DNA of 64,000 nt from Belliella aquatica (lineage in GTDB: Bacteria > Bacteroidota > Bacteroidia > Cytophagales > Cyclobacteriaceae), in NCBI RefSeq assembly GCF_014637795.1, contig NZ_BMFD01000004.1, positions 27,014 through 91,013 on the forward strand. Reading direction: 5' to 3'. The position numbers and the translations under genes are program-made. This document shows, in pieces, positions 25,684 through 34,369 of this stretch. The number at the start of each line of letters is the position of its first letter. Position 1 is the first letter of the stretch. Below the pieces are notes generated by a model. It was not told the origin of the DNA and did not search any database. It saw only the letters and a list, made by a program, of their open reading frames with translations.

Positions 25684-26499
25684 ATGAAACAACCAGAACT
25701 CGGCCTCAAAATCCAAGAATGGAGGAAGGCTAAAGGATTGACGCAAGAAGAGCTTGTGGAGCGCTGTAACATCAACGTACGGACCATTCAAAGAATAGAA
25801 GCTGGAGAAGTTACTCCTAGATCTTATACAATTAAGGCTATCATGGAAGTCTTAGATGTAAGTCATTTTGAAGCCATGGACTATATCCCAAAACAAGAAG
25901 AAATGAATTTCTCTACTTCTTCTAAAAGAATATTCCTTTTAGCTGGGATAGCAGGGATTATTTACTTTTTTATTTCAATGATAGAATTTTATTTCGACGG
26001 AAGTCTATTTATGGGGTCAAGTTTAGAACTACCTGATTATTATGTGGTTCTTAAGATTTTTGTTTTTATGTCCTTATTCTTTTATGTATTTGGGTTTGTA
26101 AGACTTGGAAAAGAGCTCGGATCAAAACTTATTCAATTTGGATCAATCTTATTTATCATAATTAATTTGGGGATTATTGGTGCAGATATTTTCTATTCCA
26201 ACCAATCTTCAATTGATTACAAATTATTCGGAGTTATAAAATTATTTAGTTTGGGTGTTTCACTCATACCCTTGTCTATTGGATTGATTATAATCCAAAA
26301 GAAGATGGGCTCAATATTTCTTGTGGCTGGTGTGGTTGGATTACTTACAACACTTTTATTTTGTACTGTAATACTCAGTATGTATGGACTACTTTTATTG
26401 ACAGCCTTTGATATTTTATGCATCTATCTATTGTTTTCAATTTATAATAAAAAGGAGCGGTTTTTAAGTGCTGAAATTGGAATCCTAGCACTTTCATAA
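25684..26499 (+). CDS. XRE-type HTH regulator fused to a membrane domain
   Basis: A 271-residue protein with an N-terminal lambda-repressor-like HTH (residues 1-60; KIQEWRKAKGLTQEELVERC, then INVRTIQRIEAGEVTPR) followed by five or six hydrophobic helices. This architecture is common in Bacteroidota and is taken to be a membrane-tethered regulator. ATG at 25684 (MKQPELGLKIQ) fits the family start; an ATG at 25660 is possible. No partner gene identifies its target. A tandem repeat upstream may be its operator. Confidence 0.8.
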   Translation: MKQPELGLKIQEWRKAKGLTQEELVERCNINVRTIQRIEAGEVTPRSYTIKAIMEVLDVSHFEAMDYIPKQEEMNFSTSSKRIFLLAGIAGIIYFFISMIEFYFDGSLFMGSSLELPDYYVVLKIFVFMSLFFYVFGFVRLGKELGSKLIQFGSILFIIINLGIIGADIFYSNQSSIDYKLFGVIKLFSLGVSLIPLSIGLIIIQKKMGSIFLVAGVVGLLTTLLFCTVILSMYGLLLLTAFDILCIYLLFSIYNKKERFLSAEIGILALS

Positions 26500-26518
26500 A
26501 GAAAATAGTCCCTTAAAA

Positions 26519-26560
26519 AAAACCTTTCCATCAACCATTTTAGGATTGAGGAAAGGTTTT
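26519..26560 (+). terminator. Terminator after the HTH-membrane regulator
   Basis: 11-bp stem AAAACCTTTCC with its complement GGAAAGGTTTT, then CTTATTTTT. The MFS gene begins only 14 nt later. Confidence 0.85.
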
Positions 26561-26573
26561 CTTATTTTTGATC

Positions 26574-27878
26574 ATGTCCAAAAGTAATTTAGTTGATAAA
26601 ACCTATGATTTGATCACAGATGAAGGGGAGGAGCGTGCATGCGAAGCGATCCCTGATTCTGCTTGTCAGGAAACACCTGGGAATTATTTCAAAAATGTTT
26701 TCAGTGGGGCATTATCTAAATTAGCTGAGCAGCTTGTAAGTCCAGGCACGACTTTACCATGGATTTTTTCCGCTCTAGGAGTTCCCAATCTATTTTCTGG
26801 AGCATTAGTGCCCATCAAAGATGCTGGTTCTCTATTGCCTCAGCTTTTCGTCTCTGCTAGAATCAGAAAGTATGCAACAAGGAAATGGTTTTGGGTTGTT
26901 CCTGCCTTGATTCAAGCCTTGGCATTGGGAGTGATGGCCTTTGTAGTCTTAAAAACTGAGGAGACAACAGCTGGGATATTGATATTGAGCTTATTATTGC
27001 TTTTTAGTATTGCCAGTGGTGTAGCGAGTATCAGTTTCAAAGATGTCATTGGAAAAACCATTCCAAAAGGAAAAAGAGGCCAGCTTTTGGCTGCCAGATC
27101 GACGATTGGAGGTGTGTTGACCTTAATTACGGGAGTTTTTGTTTTACAAGATTTACAAAATGAAGGAGACAATTCTCTTTTGTTTTGGCTTGTCATGTCA
27201 GGAGCCATTTTATGGGTGTTCTCAGCATTGCTTTTCGCAAGCATAAAAGAGGAACCTGGAAGCACAGCAGGCGGAAGGTCCCCGATCAACGAGCTTAAGA
27301 AGGCATGGGTGTTTTGGAAAGATGATGCTAACCTTAGACGTTTTGTTTTTACCAGAGGCTTGCTAATGGCTATCCCACTTGCGCAGCCTTTCTTTGTGAT
27401 TTTGGGAAAAGAGGAATTGGGGAATGAAGTTAGTAATCTCGGAATAATGGTCATTGCTGCCGGAATTGCAAGTATTGTCAGTAGTCCATTTTGGGGAAGG
27501 TTTGCTGATCAGTCTAGTCGAAAGTTGATGGTTTGGGTGTCTGTTTTGGGAATTGTGAATATTTCACTGATGGCACTTTTCCCAATTTGGCCAGACGATT
27601 TCAAAAATATCTACACTTTTGCAGCTCTATTCCTGATTCAAGTCATGGCACATGGCGGGGCAAGGTTAAGTAGGAAAACTTACTTGGTAGATTTTGCTCC
27701 AGAAAAAGAGAGACCACTTTACGTTTCTCTTTCGAATACCATGATCGGAGTTTTTACCTTGATTGCCGCAGGGCTTGGGTCACTTTCTTCTATTTTCGGA
27801 ATTCCCACGATGCTATTTTTATTTGTTGCCTTGCTTGTTTTAGCCTTGTTTCTCGCATTTAGGCTAAAAGAAGTTTGA
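26574..27878 (+). CDS. MFS transporter
   Basis: A 434-residue major facilitator protein with about 12 hydrophobic helices, a soluble N-terminal stretch of about 50 residues and a central charged loop. RGQLLAARSTIGG and the later SSPFWGRFADQSSRK (an A-like motif, GxxaDrxsrk) are typical. The substrate cannot be told. It is flanked by a terminator upstream and converges on menD, so it is probably transcribed alone. Confidence 0.85.
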   Translation: MSKSNLVDKTYDLITDEGEERACEAIPDSACQETPGNYFKNVFSGALSKLAEQLVSPGTTLPWIFSALGVPNLFSGALVPIKDAGSLLPQLFVSARIRKYATRKWFWVVPALIQALALGVMAFVVLKTEETTAGILILSLLLLFSIASGVASISFKDVIGKTIPKGKRGQLLAARSTIGGVLTLITGVFVLQDLQNEGDNSLLFWLVMSGAILWVFSALLFASIKEEPGSTAGGRSPINELKKAWVFWKDDANLRRFVFTRGLLMAIPLAQPFFVILGKEELGNEVSNLGIMVIAAGIASIVSSPFWGRFADQSSRKLMVWVSVLGIVNISLMALFPIWPDDFKNIYTFAALFLIQVMAHGGARLSRKTYLVDFAPEKERPLYVSLSNTMIGVFTLIAAGLGSLSSIFGIPTMLFLFVALLVLALFLAFRLKEV

Positions 27879-27897
27879 TCCAAATAAGAATTTAATT

Positions 27898-29583
27898 TTA
27901 GAAGTTCTCGAGTTTTTTACTAATCTCAGCTTTGATGTGTTTTAGGATTTCAGCGTTTTTGCTGCTATTCGATTTGATTTCAATAAGTTTTGGTCTTAAA
28001 GAGCTTTTATAAAAATCTTCCAAGGCTAAATCTAACCCTTCTTCATCATGGACTAGGTTGTAGTCAAAATCAAACTCTTTGCATAGGTTACTCGCATTTA
28101 GAGCTTGAGTGGTTTCAAAAAACTCTTCTAATTCAGGCTGCTTTGCAGGTCCGTCGATAAGTCTAAAGATGCCACCTGCATGATTGTTCAATAAGATAAT
28201 TCTCAAATTTGGAGTATCGTAATTGTGCCAAAATGCATTTCTATCATAAAAGAAAGCTAAATCACCGGTGATCAAGGTGACCGATTCCTTGGTGGTCATG
28301 GCACAACCAACAGCAGTACTGTTGCTTCCATCAATTCCACTTGTTCCTCTATTACAAATCACTTCTTGTCTTCTAGCGCCTAGAAAATTCACGTAGCGTA
28401 CGGTCATGCTATTAGCCAAATGAAGTTTTGATTGATCAGGTATAGCCTTCAAAACTCTGGAAATAGCGCTGTATTCTCCAAATTCAGCATTGGATAAAAG
28501 ATTAGGAAGCGAGTTTTTGATCGATTGATCTATGCTTTTCCAATTAGACACAAATTCTAAATTCGATTGAAAGTGACTCTCCGCAAAATTCAAAAACTCA
28601 ATTGCTGTACAGTGAATTGTTTGGGTGAGACTTTGATAAGTATCTGGGCTTTGACCTGCTTCTTGAATATGCCAATGTTCAGCTTTTGATTTTCTGAGGA
28701 ATAGTTTAAGGTTTTTAGAAATAATTGATTTACCAAAGGAAAGTATCAAATCAGGTTGAAGCTTTTCTTCGATTTGCTCTTTTCCTAAAAAATGATCATG
28801 GAAATTTACCGTTTCTTCCGATTGTAAGTTGGATATGGTATCTGTAATGACTACCGCATTCCCAGCTTTGGTAATGATATTTAAAACTTTTTCTAATTTT
28901 TCGTTTGGTCTTTGTTGACCAGGAACAATCAGGATTCTATTAAAAATTTTGAGTTTTGACGCTATTTTTTGCTTGGAATCATCAGAAAGCGAAGCGCTTC
29001 CTTGGAGGATTTCAATATTTTTGACTTTAGAATTGAATGCAAAACTCTCATTTTTTTCTGGATAGAAGGGCTCTCTCAGCGGGATATTGATGTGCACTGG
29101 ACCAGGAGGATATTGCATAGCCAAATTGATCGCGTCATTGGTAATTCTGTTTGCGTGCCATATTTTATCTGGATGAGTATATTCATCAGGAAATGTGAAA
29201 GAGCCTTTTACATGCTTTCCGTAGATATCTGTTTGTCGAATTGTCTGTCCATCCCATTGATCAATCCACTCGGGGGGTCTGTCAGCGGTGATGACGAGCA
29301 GAGGGATTTGTTGGAAAAAAGCTTCTGCGACTGCTGGCGCATAATTGTAAGCAGCAGATCCAGAAGTGCACACCAATGCGACAGGCGATTCATACTGCTG
29401 CGCCATTCCTAATGCAATGAAGGCTGCTGATCTTTCGTCGGAGATTGTTCTGGAATGAATTTCAGAATGTCTGACAAAGGCCAAAGTGATCGGAGCACAC
29501 CTTGAACCTGGAGAAAGGATAGCGTGATTTACTCCTTTTTGAGCACAAAGTTCAACGAGATTAATTATTGGTTCAAGGATCAA
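27898..29583 (-). CDS. menD: SEPHCHC synthase, ThDP-dependent
   Basis: Joins 2-oxoglutarate and isochorismate in menaquinone synthesis. The 561-residue chain has LSPGSRCAPITLAF at the N-terminus, the ThDP activation glutamate in SDERSAAF, GTSGIDGSNSTAVG, and the ThDP-Mg motif beginning TGDLAFFYDRNAFW. The start is a TTG at 29583 that overlaps the menF stop (TTGA), because no ATG lies close and the residues from it (MILEPIINLVELC) match the family start. Last gene of menI-menF-menD. Confidence 0.95.
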   Translation of the reverse strand: MILEPIINLVELCAQKGVNHAILSPGSRCAPITLAFVRHSEIHSRTISDERSAAFIALGMAQQYESPVALVCTSGSAAYNYAPAVAEAFFQQIPLLVITADRPPEWIDQWDGQTIRQTDIYGKHVKGSFTFPDEYTHPDKIWHANRITNDAINLAMQYPPGPVHINIPLREPFYPEKNESFAFNSKVKNIEILQGSASLSDDSKQKIASKLKIFNRILIVPGQQRPNEKLEKVLNIITKAGNAVVITDTISNLQSEETVNFHDHFLGKEQIEEKLQPDLILSFGKSIISKNLKLFLRKSKAEHWHIQEAGQSPDTYQSLTQTIHCTAIEFLNFAESHFQSNLEFVSNWKSIDQSIKNSLPNLLSNAEFGEYSAISRVLKAIPDQSKLHLANSMTVRYVNFLGARRQEVICNRGTSGIDGSNSTAVGCAMTTKESVTLITGDLAFFYDRNAFWHNYDTPNLRIILLNNHAGGIFRLIDGPAKQPELEEFFETTQALNASNLCKEFDFDYNLVHDEEGLDLALEDFYKSSLRPKLIEIKSNSSKNAEILKHIKAEISKKLENF

Positions 29584-30797
29584 ATCGATGCTGTAAGATT
29601 TAAATGTTGGCCAATGATATCACACTTCATTTCTGTTTCTTCCCATTCTTTTTCAGGAATGGAATCTTCTGTTACCCCTGCACCGGCGTACAAAATGGCG
29701 AATCCTTCCATCAGTCTGGCAGTTCTTAAATTGACATAAATAGCTGTCTCATCTTCTATATTTACTGGACCAATATATCCTGCAAACAAAGATCTGTCAA
29801 ATTTTTCATGTTGTCTCAAAAAGTCAAAAGCTTCTTTTCTTGGCATTCCACAAACGGCGGAAGTTGGATGAAGCAATTCTAACATTACAGTTCCGAGCTG
29901 AGGGAAATTGGTGTTTTTCATATTTACTTTGAAATCAGATCTTAGGTGAAGTAGATTTCCTGCCAAAACAGTTTTTGGACCAATTTCATCATATTCTCTC
30001 AATCTAATTTTCTTGAAGCAATCAACGATGTATCTACTCACTAAAGCCTGCTCTTCAATTTCTTTTTGAGTCCAAGCAGTATTTTTCAGAGGATTCTCAC
30101 CTGAAACCTTTTGTGTCCCTGCCAAAGACATGGTAGAAAATTGATCCCCTTTGGTTTGAATCAATACTTCCGGTGAAGCACCTAGCCACGAACCAACTTT
30201 AGGGATATGGAAAAAATTCACAAAAGCATTTGGGTATGATTCAATCAGACGCTTGATGGATTTTACTAAATCAAACTGTTGGTTTAGCTCAATTTTCTTG
30301 AGTTTGGCAGGTACGATTTTATTGAGTCCACCTGCTTTGATTTCTTCGATTCCCTTTTCTACTAATTCAATAAAATCTTGTCTAGTACATTCGAAGTGAG
30401 TTTCTCTCAATCCTTCAATACCTTCCGTTATGAGAGATTTATTAATTCTTCTGGCACTGTCTTCTACTGATCTGATTTCTTCAATGTCATTGAGGTCATT
30501 TTTGTGATCTTCAAATGGAAGATTTAAATCAATTTTGAAATACGTATTGGCTTCAAGAAAATAGGCTTTTCCATCTTTTTGATCTTCAAATGGATGCACG
30601 ATAAATCCCGAAGTCAATTCTTCTAAAAGTGGGGAAACCCGTTTTGTTTCACCCGTATTATCAATTAATACGTGGATAAACTGAGATTTGGGTTGTCTCC
30701 AAACTGCTACTTGGTTGCCTTCTTCTAAGTTTTTTGCCAGAAGGTTACTCAAATAATGAACTAGACTATCGAATTGTATCGCTACTGCACTTTGCAT
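29580..30797 (-). CDS. menF: Isochorismate synthase
   Basis: Converts chorismate to isochorismate for menaquinone synthesis. The 405-residue protein carries the chorismate-binding C-terminal domain: SLAGTQKVSG, the region HPTSAVCGMPRKEA, FDRSLFAGYIGPV and the ending AGAGVTEDSIPEKEWEETEMK. EntC-type enzymes share these motifs, but the context with menD and a thioesterase decides for menaquinone. ATG at 30797 lies between the menI stop and the rest with almost no gap. Confidence 0.94.
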   Translation of the reverse strand: MQSAVAIQFDSLVHYLSNLLAKNLEEGNQVAVWRQPKSQFIHVLIDNTGETKRVSPLLEELTSGFIVHPFEDQKDGKAYFLEANTYFKIDLNLPFEDHKNDLNDIEEIRSVEDSARRINKSLITEGIEGLRETHFECTRQDFIELVEKGIEEIKAGGLNKIVPAKLKKIELNQQFDLVKSIKRLIESYPNAFVNFFHIPKVGSWLGASPEVLIQTKGDQFSTMSLAGTQKVSGENPLKNTAWTQKEIEEQALVSRYIVDCFKKIRLREYDEIGPKTVLAGNLLHLRSDFKVNMKNTNFPQLGTVMLELLHPTSAVCGMPRKEAFDFLRQHEKFDRSLFAGYIGPVNIEDETAIYVNLRTARLMEGFAILYAGAGVTEDSIPEKEWEETEMKCDIIGQHLNLTASI

Positions 30798-30798
30798 A

Positions 30799-31221
30799 TT
30801 ATTTCTTATCAATCACTGCCATGGTAATTCTACTAATGCAGCTTAGTTCTCCTTTTTCAGTGTAGATTTTTATCTCCCAAACTTGTGTCTTTTTACCAAT
30901 GTGGATGGGTTTTGTAACGCCTCGGACAAATCCCTCTTTTACAGATTTGAGGTGATTGGCATTGATTTCCAGACCTACACAAAATTGTCTTTCTTTATCC
31001 ACAGTACATGCCGCGGCTACACTTCCTAAGGTCTCTGCTAGAACTACATTTGCTCCCCCATGTAACAGTCCTAGGGGTTGTTTGGTTCTAGAATCTACTG
31101 GCATTGTTGCTTCTAAATAATCTTCTCCAATTTCAGTAAATTTAATATCTAAAAAATCAGTCATGGAGCCTTTTCCCAAATTGTTAAGAAGGTCTAAAGT
31201 CAGGTTTGTAGGAAATATCAT
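30799..31221 (-). CDS. menI: Hotdog thioesterase, probable DHNA-CoA hydrolase
   Basis: A 140-residue hotdog-fold thioesterase (PaaI/MenI type). LGLLHGGANVVLAETLGSVAA holds the catalytic glutamate region. Its position as first gene of menI-menF-menD suggests it releases 1,4-dihydroxy-2-naphthoate from its CoA ester. ATG at 31221 is chosen, because the longer open frame would run back through the divergent neighbour. Specificity is inferred from context. Confidence 0.85.
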   Translation of the reverse strand: MIFPTNLTLDLLNNLGKGSMTDFLDIKFTEIGEDYLEATMPVDSRTKQPLGLLHGGANVVLAETLGSVAAACTVDKERQFCVGLEINANHLKSVKEGFVRGVTKPIHIGKKTQVWEIKIYTEKGELSCISRITMAVIDKK

Positions 31222-31259
31222 GAATATTGGGATAAAAGTTATTTCTTTGATGTTTGAAA

Positions 31260-31267
31260 CAAAAATA
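31260..31267 (-). promoter_or_regulatory. Possible -7 element for the men operon
   Basis: TATTTTTG on the minus strand fits TAnnTTTG and lies 38 nt before the menI ATG. It sits inside the short divergent region with the phosphatase gene; no clear -33 element. Confidence 0.4.
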
Positions 31268-31274
31268 GAGAAAC

Positions 31275-31904
31275 TTGTTAAGTAAAAAAATTTACCTCGT
31301 AAGACACGGGCAGACGGATTATAATTTGAAGGGTGTGGTACAAGGAAGCGGGATTGATGCTCCTTTGAATTCAAATGGACAAAAGCAGGCAAAAGCATTT
31401 TTTGAGGCCTACAAGCAAGTGGATTTTGAAAAGGTCTACTACACAGGTTTGCAAAGGACAAAGCAGTCTATCCAAGGTTTTCTAGATTTAAATATCCCCT
31501 CAGAATCTATTATAGAGCTTAATGAAATTAGCTGGGGCAAATATGAAGGCCAACCGATGACGCATGAAGAAAATGAATATTACTTGCACATGCTCAAGAG
31601 ATGGTCTGAAGGAGATTTGGATTATGCAATAGCGGGGGGAGAAAGTCCCAATATGGTCGTCAAACGCTTAAAAATTGGGATTGATAAAATTTTGGGTCAA
31701 CCGGAAAAGGTAATTCTTATTTGCATGCATGGCCGAGCAATGCGGATGTTACTGAGTTTGTTGATGAATTATGATTTGCGATTCATGGATGAGTTCAAAC
31801 ATCAAAACCTTGGTCTCTATGAATTAAATATGGATGATTCTGGTACTTTCAAAATCTTGAAATATAACTCAGGAGAACATCTTAGGGGGTTGGAACTGAC
31901 TTAA
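31275..31904 (+). CDS. Histidine phosphatase (phosphoglycerate-mutase-like)
   Basis: A 209-residue member of the histidine phosphatase superfamily. The phosphohistidine motif is LVRHGQTD at residues 8-15, with the Arg in LQRTKQS, the Glu in EISWGKYEG and the second His in CMHGRAM. Substrate unknown (mutase, cobalamin-type or sugar phosphatase). The start appears to be TTG at 31275; an in-frame stop lies 7 nt upstream and no ATG precedes the RHG motif, so the 5' leader is very short. Confidence 0.85.
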   Translation: MLSKKIYLVRHGQTDYNLKGVVQGSGIDAPLNSNGQKQAKAFFEAYKQVDFEKVYYTGLQRTKQSIQGFLDLNIPSESIIELNEISWGKYEGQPMTHEENEYYLHMLKRWSEGDLDYAIAGGESPNMVVKRLKIGIDKILGQPEKVILICMHGRAMRMLLSLLMNYDLRFMDEFKHQNLGLYELNMDDSGTFKILKYNSGEHLRGLELT

Positions 31905-32307
31905 AAAACTTGTTCGATTTCTTGCTGCTTTTTTCAACTTTACCTTCGATACTAGAAAGGAAGGCTTGGTATATTCCTTTTGATTGATCTAAATCAATAA
32001 TTTGGAATGCGACATCATTGAGTGTCGTGATTGTGGTTTGATTTAATCTTACAATATAATCTCCGATGAGACATTTGTCGATTTTTTCTTGGGTGGTTTT
32101 AATGATAATTGCAGCATCTGAGTTTCCTGAGTAGGATTTCGTATCAAAAAGGTTCATCAAACTCAATTCAATATACTCTGGACTCGTTTTGTTGTTTTTC
32201 AATTCGGCTTTATCAAAGATAATTAAAAATGTCTTTTCGTTTGGGTTTTTCGCAAAGCCCAAACTAAAGAAGGAAAATAAGAATAAGGTCAAAAGTATAT
32301 TTTTCAT
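31882..32307 (-). CDS. Small exported protein of unknown function
   Basis: A 141-residue protein with a signal peptide (MKNILLTLFLFSFFSLGFA). The mature part begins KNPNEKTFLIIFDKAELK and shows alternating strands and a Lys/Ser-rich tail. I do not recognise a family. It overlaps the 3' end of the convergent phosphatase gene by 23 nt. ATG at 32307 is selected for the signal peptide. Confidence 0.6.
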   Translation of the reverse strand: MKNILLTLFLFSFFSLGFAKNPNEKTFLIIFDKAELKNNKTSPEYIELSLMNLFDTKSYSGNSDAAIIIKTTQEKIDKCLIGDYIVRLNQTTITTLNDVAFQIIDLDQSKGIYQAFLSSIEGKVEKSSKKSNKFFKSVPTP

Positions 32308-32411
32308 AATTGGAATGTATAAAAATAAAACGGATATGTCAAGAGATGGTTTACAGAGTCTCGACATTTTTAAAAATGAACGCTAAAACCAAGGGTATTT
32401 AGCATGAAAGT

Positions 32412-32443
32412 AAAAAAAAAGATCTGAATTTCTTCAGATCTTT
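32412..32443 (-). terminator. Terminator after the zinc-ribbon gene
   Basis: 8-bp core stem GATCTGAA / TTCAGATC with a 4-nt loop, extended by A and T, and a nine-T run on the minus strand. Confidence 0.88.
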
Positions 32444-32449
32444 ATATGA

Positions 32450-33220
32450 TTAAGCTTTTGTACTTCTTTTTTTCTTTGGTGCTACTTCCTCCTCAATCTC
32501 GTCTTCTACACCGGAGAAGATTCTACCACAATGTTCGCAAACAATTAATTTTTTCTTCTCTCTGATATCTGCTTGTCTTTGTGGTGGTACCACATTGAAA
32601 CAACCTCCACAAGCTCCTCTTTTTACCAAAACTACTGCCAGGCCATTCTTAGCATTGACTCTGATTTTGGAATAAGATTTAGCAAGTCTATCTTCGATTT
32701 TCTTCATTGCTTTTTCTCTGTCCGCATTTAGCTTTGCTTCTTCAGCCTCACTTTCAGCGACGATATTCTGCAATTCTCCTTGCTTATTTTCAAGATCCTT
32801 TTTTCTATCTTTTACTACATCTTTCAACTCATCAAGATCTCTATTTTTGGTTTCGATTCTTGTTTGAGCTTCACCAATTTTCTTTTTTGAAACTTGGATT
32901 TCTAAGTCTTGTAGTTCGAGCTCTTTGGTGATGGCGTCATATTCTCTATTGTTTCTGACATTCATCTGCTGCTCTTGATATTTTTTGATCAGCTTTTCAG
33001 ATTCTTTGATGTTCTCCTTATGCTTTTTGATCTCGTCATCAAGACTTAGGATATCTGAATTGAATTTTTCTACTCTAGTTTCATAACCTGCGATTTCATC
33101 TTCTAGGTCTTGGACTTCCTCAGGAAGGGCTCCTCTAACTTTAACGATTGAATCTAGGCGGGAATCTATCTTTTGAAGATTATGTAATGCTTCAAGTCTC
33201 TGTGCAACGGTACTTTCCAT
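32450..33220 (-). CDS. Coiled-coil protein with C-terminal C4 zinc ribbon
   Basis: A 256-residue protein. Residues about 10-190 form a long Glu/Lys-rich antiparallel coiled coil. The C-terminus holds a zinc ribbon, CGGCFNVV...CEHCGRIF (CxxC-x~20-CxxC). This family (COG1579) is often encoded next to the Nif3 gene, as here (3-nt gap), and its exact function is unknown; nucleic-acid binding has been proposed. Confidence 0.88.
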   Translation of the reverse strand: MESTVAQRLEALHNLQKIDSRLDSIVKVRGALPEEVQDLEDEIAGYETRVEKFNSDILSLDDEIKKHKENIKESEKLIKKYQEQQMNVRNNREYDAITKELELQDLEIQVSKKKIGEAQTRIETKNRDLDELKDVVKDRKKDLENKQGELQNIVAESEAEEAKLNADREKAMKKIEDRLAKSYSKIRVNAKNGLAVVLVKRGACGGCFNVVPPQRQADIREKKKLIVCEHCGRIFSGVEDEIEEEVAPKKKRSTKA

Positions 33221-33223
33221 GTA

Positions 33224-34324
33224 CTATATGTAAGTTATCGGATTCGTAACTACTTTTGTCAAATAGAGTGCAATATTAGTGAATTTTTGTGACAAAAGCT
33301 CTAATAATAAATCTTTTGTATATATTTCACTTTCGTAGTGACCTATGTCGCAAATAACTATTTGATTTTCAGCATCAAAGAATTCATGATATTTTATATC
33401 TGACGTAATAAAGATATCTGCTCCCAATTTTTTGGCCATGGGCAAAAGAAAAATTCCTGCGCCCCCGCATACAGCAACTTTCTTGATTTGCTTGCCTAGT
33501 AAAGAAGTATGCTTGATGACTTTAAGGTTCATTTTGGACTTGAGCAATCCCAAAAATTCTTTTTCATCCACTCCTGAAGCCAATTCGCCAATCATTCCTG
33601 CACCAACTTCCTGATTTTCATTTTCTAATTTTTGAAGGTAGTACGCTACCTCCTCATAAGGGTGTGCTTGTTTTAATGCTGCAATAATTTTTCGTTCCAG
33701 ATGGGAAGGGATCATTACTTCAATTCTTGATTCAGGTTCTCTGTGCGAGACATTTTTCTGACCGATACTTGGATTTGCTTTAGGAGATGGTGTAAAAGTC
33801 CCAGTTCCTTCTGTTATAAAACTGCAATCCTTATATTCTCCTATTTTTCCTGCACCAGCAGCAAACATCGCCTGAAGTACTTCATCCAAATTTGTATGGG
33901 GAACAAAGGTGGTTAACTTGGTAAGTAATTCTTTTTTAGGTGCTAAAATCTTCGTGTTTTCTAAACCGATTTTATCACAAATCTTTTTATTGACACCGTG
34001 CGCGACATGGTCTAGATTTGTATGGATGGCATAGATGGCAATATCATTTTTAATGGCTTTGATCATAGTTCGCTCCACGTAATTCTTGCCCGTGAGACTT
34101 TTTAATCCTTTGAATACTATCGGATGGTGTGCTACGACAAGATTACAGCCCATTTCTATCGCCTCATCAATGACTTCTTCAGTCGCATCCAAGGAGCATA
34201 ATATGCCTTTTACTTTTTCTTTTGGATTGCCTGTCAGTAGTTGTGCATTGTCATAAGATTCTTGATAGGCAGGTGGAGCAAGCATTTCTAAGTAAGAAAC
34301 AACATCGCTAATCGTATAAACCAT
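33224..34324 (-). CDS. Nif3-like dinuclear metal-centre protein
   Basis: A 366-residue NIF3/YqfO-type protein. Metal ligands are visible in VVAHHPIVFKGLKS, HTNLDH and the C-terminal GHYESE. The middle insertion (about 125-230) is the CutA-like PII domain present in long forms; GAGKIGEYKDCSF is typical. Some homologues act as GTP cyclohydrolase-like or hydrolase proteins, but the role is unsettled. It shares an operon with the zinc-ribbon gene. Confidence 0.9.
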   Translation of the reverse strand: MVYTISDVVSYLEMLAPPAYQESYDNAQLLTGNPKEKVKGILCSLDATEEVIDEAIEMGCNLVVAHHPIVFKGLKSLTGKNYVERTMIKAIKNDIAIYAIHTNLDHVAHGVNKKICDKIGLENTKILAPKKELLTKLTTFVPHTNLDEVLQAMFAAGAGKIGEYKDCSFITEGTGTFTPSPKANPSIGQKNVSHREPESRIEVMIPSHLERKIIAALKQAHPYEEVAYYLQKLENENQEVGAGMIGELASGVDEKEFLGLLKSKMNLKVIKHTSLLGKQIKKVAVCGGAGIFLLPMAKKLGADIFITSDIKYHEFFDAENQIVICDIGHYESEIYTKDLLLELLSQKFTNIALYLTKVVTNPITYI

Positions 34325-34369
34325 ATATTTTAATTTAATTTGTCAATCAAAATTAACTAAAAATAGCAA

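Noticed and set aside
26912-27454. 180-residue antisense frame inside the MFS gene
   Set aside because: Shadow of a hydrophobic coding sequence, rich in Pro/Ser/Lys without domain features.
28969-29412. 147-residue frame opposite menD
   Set aside because: Lies wholly within menD, whose motifs are complete; no family likeness.
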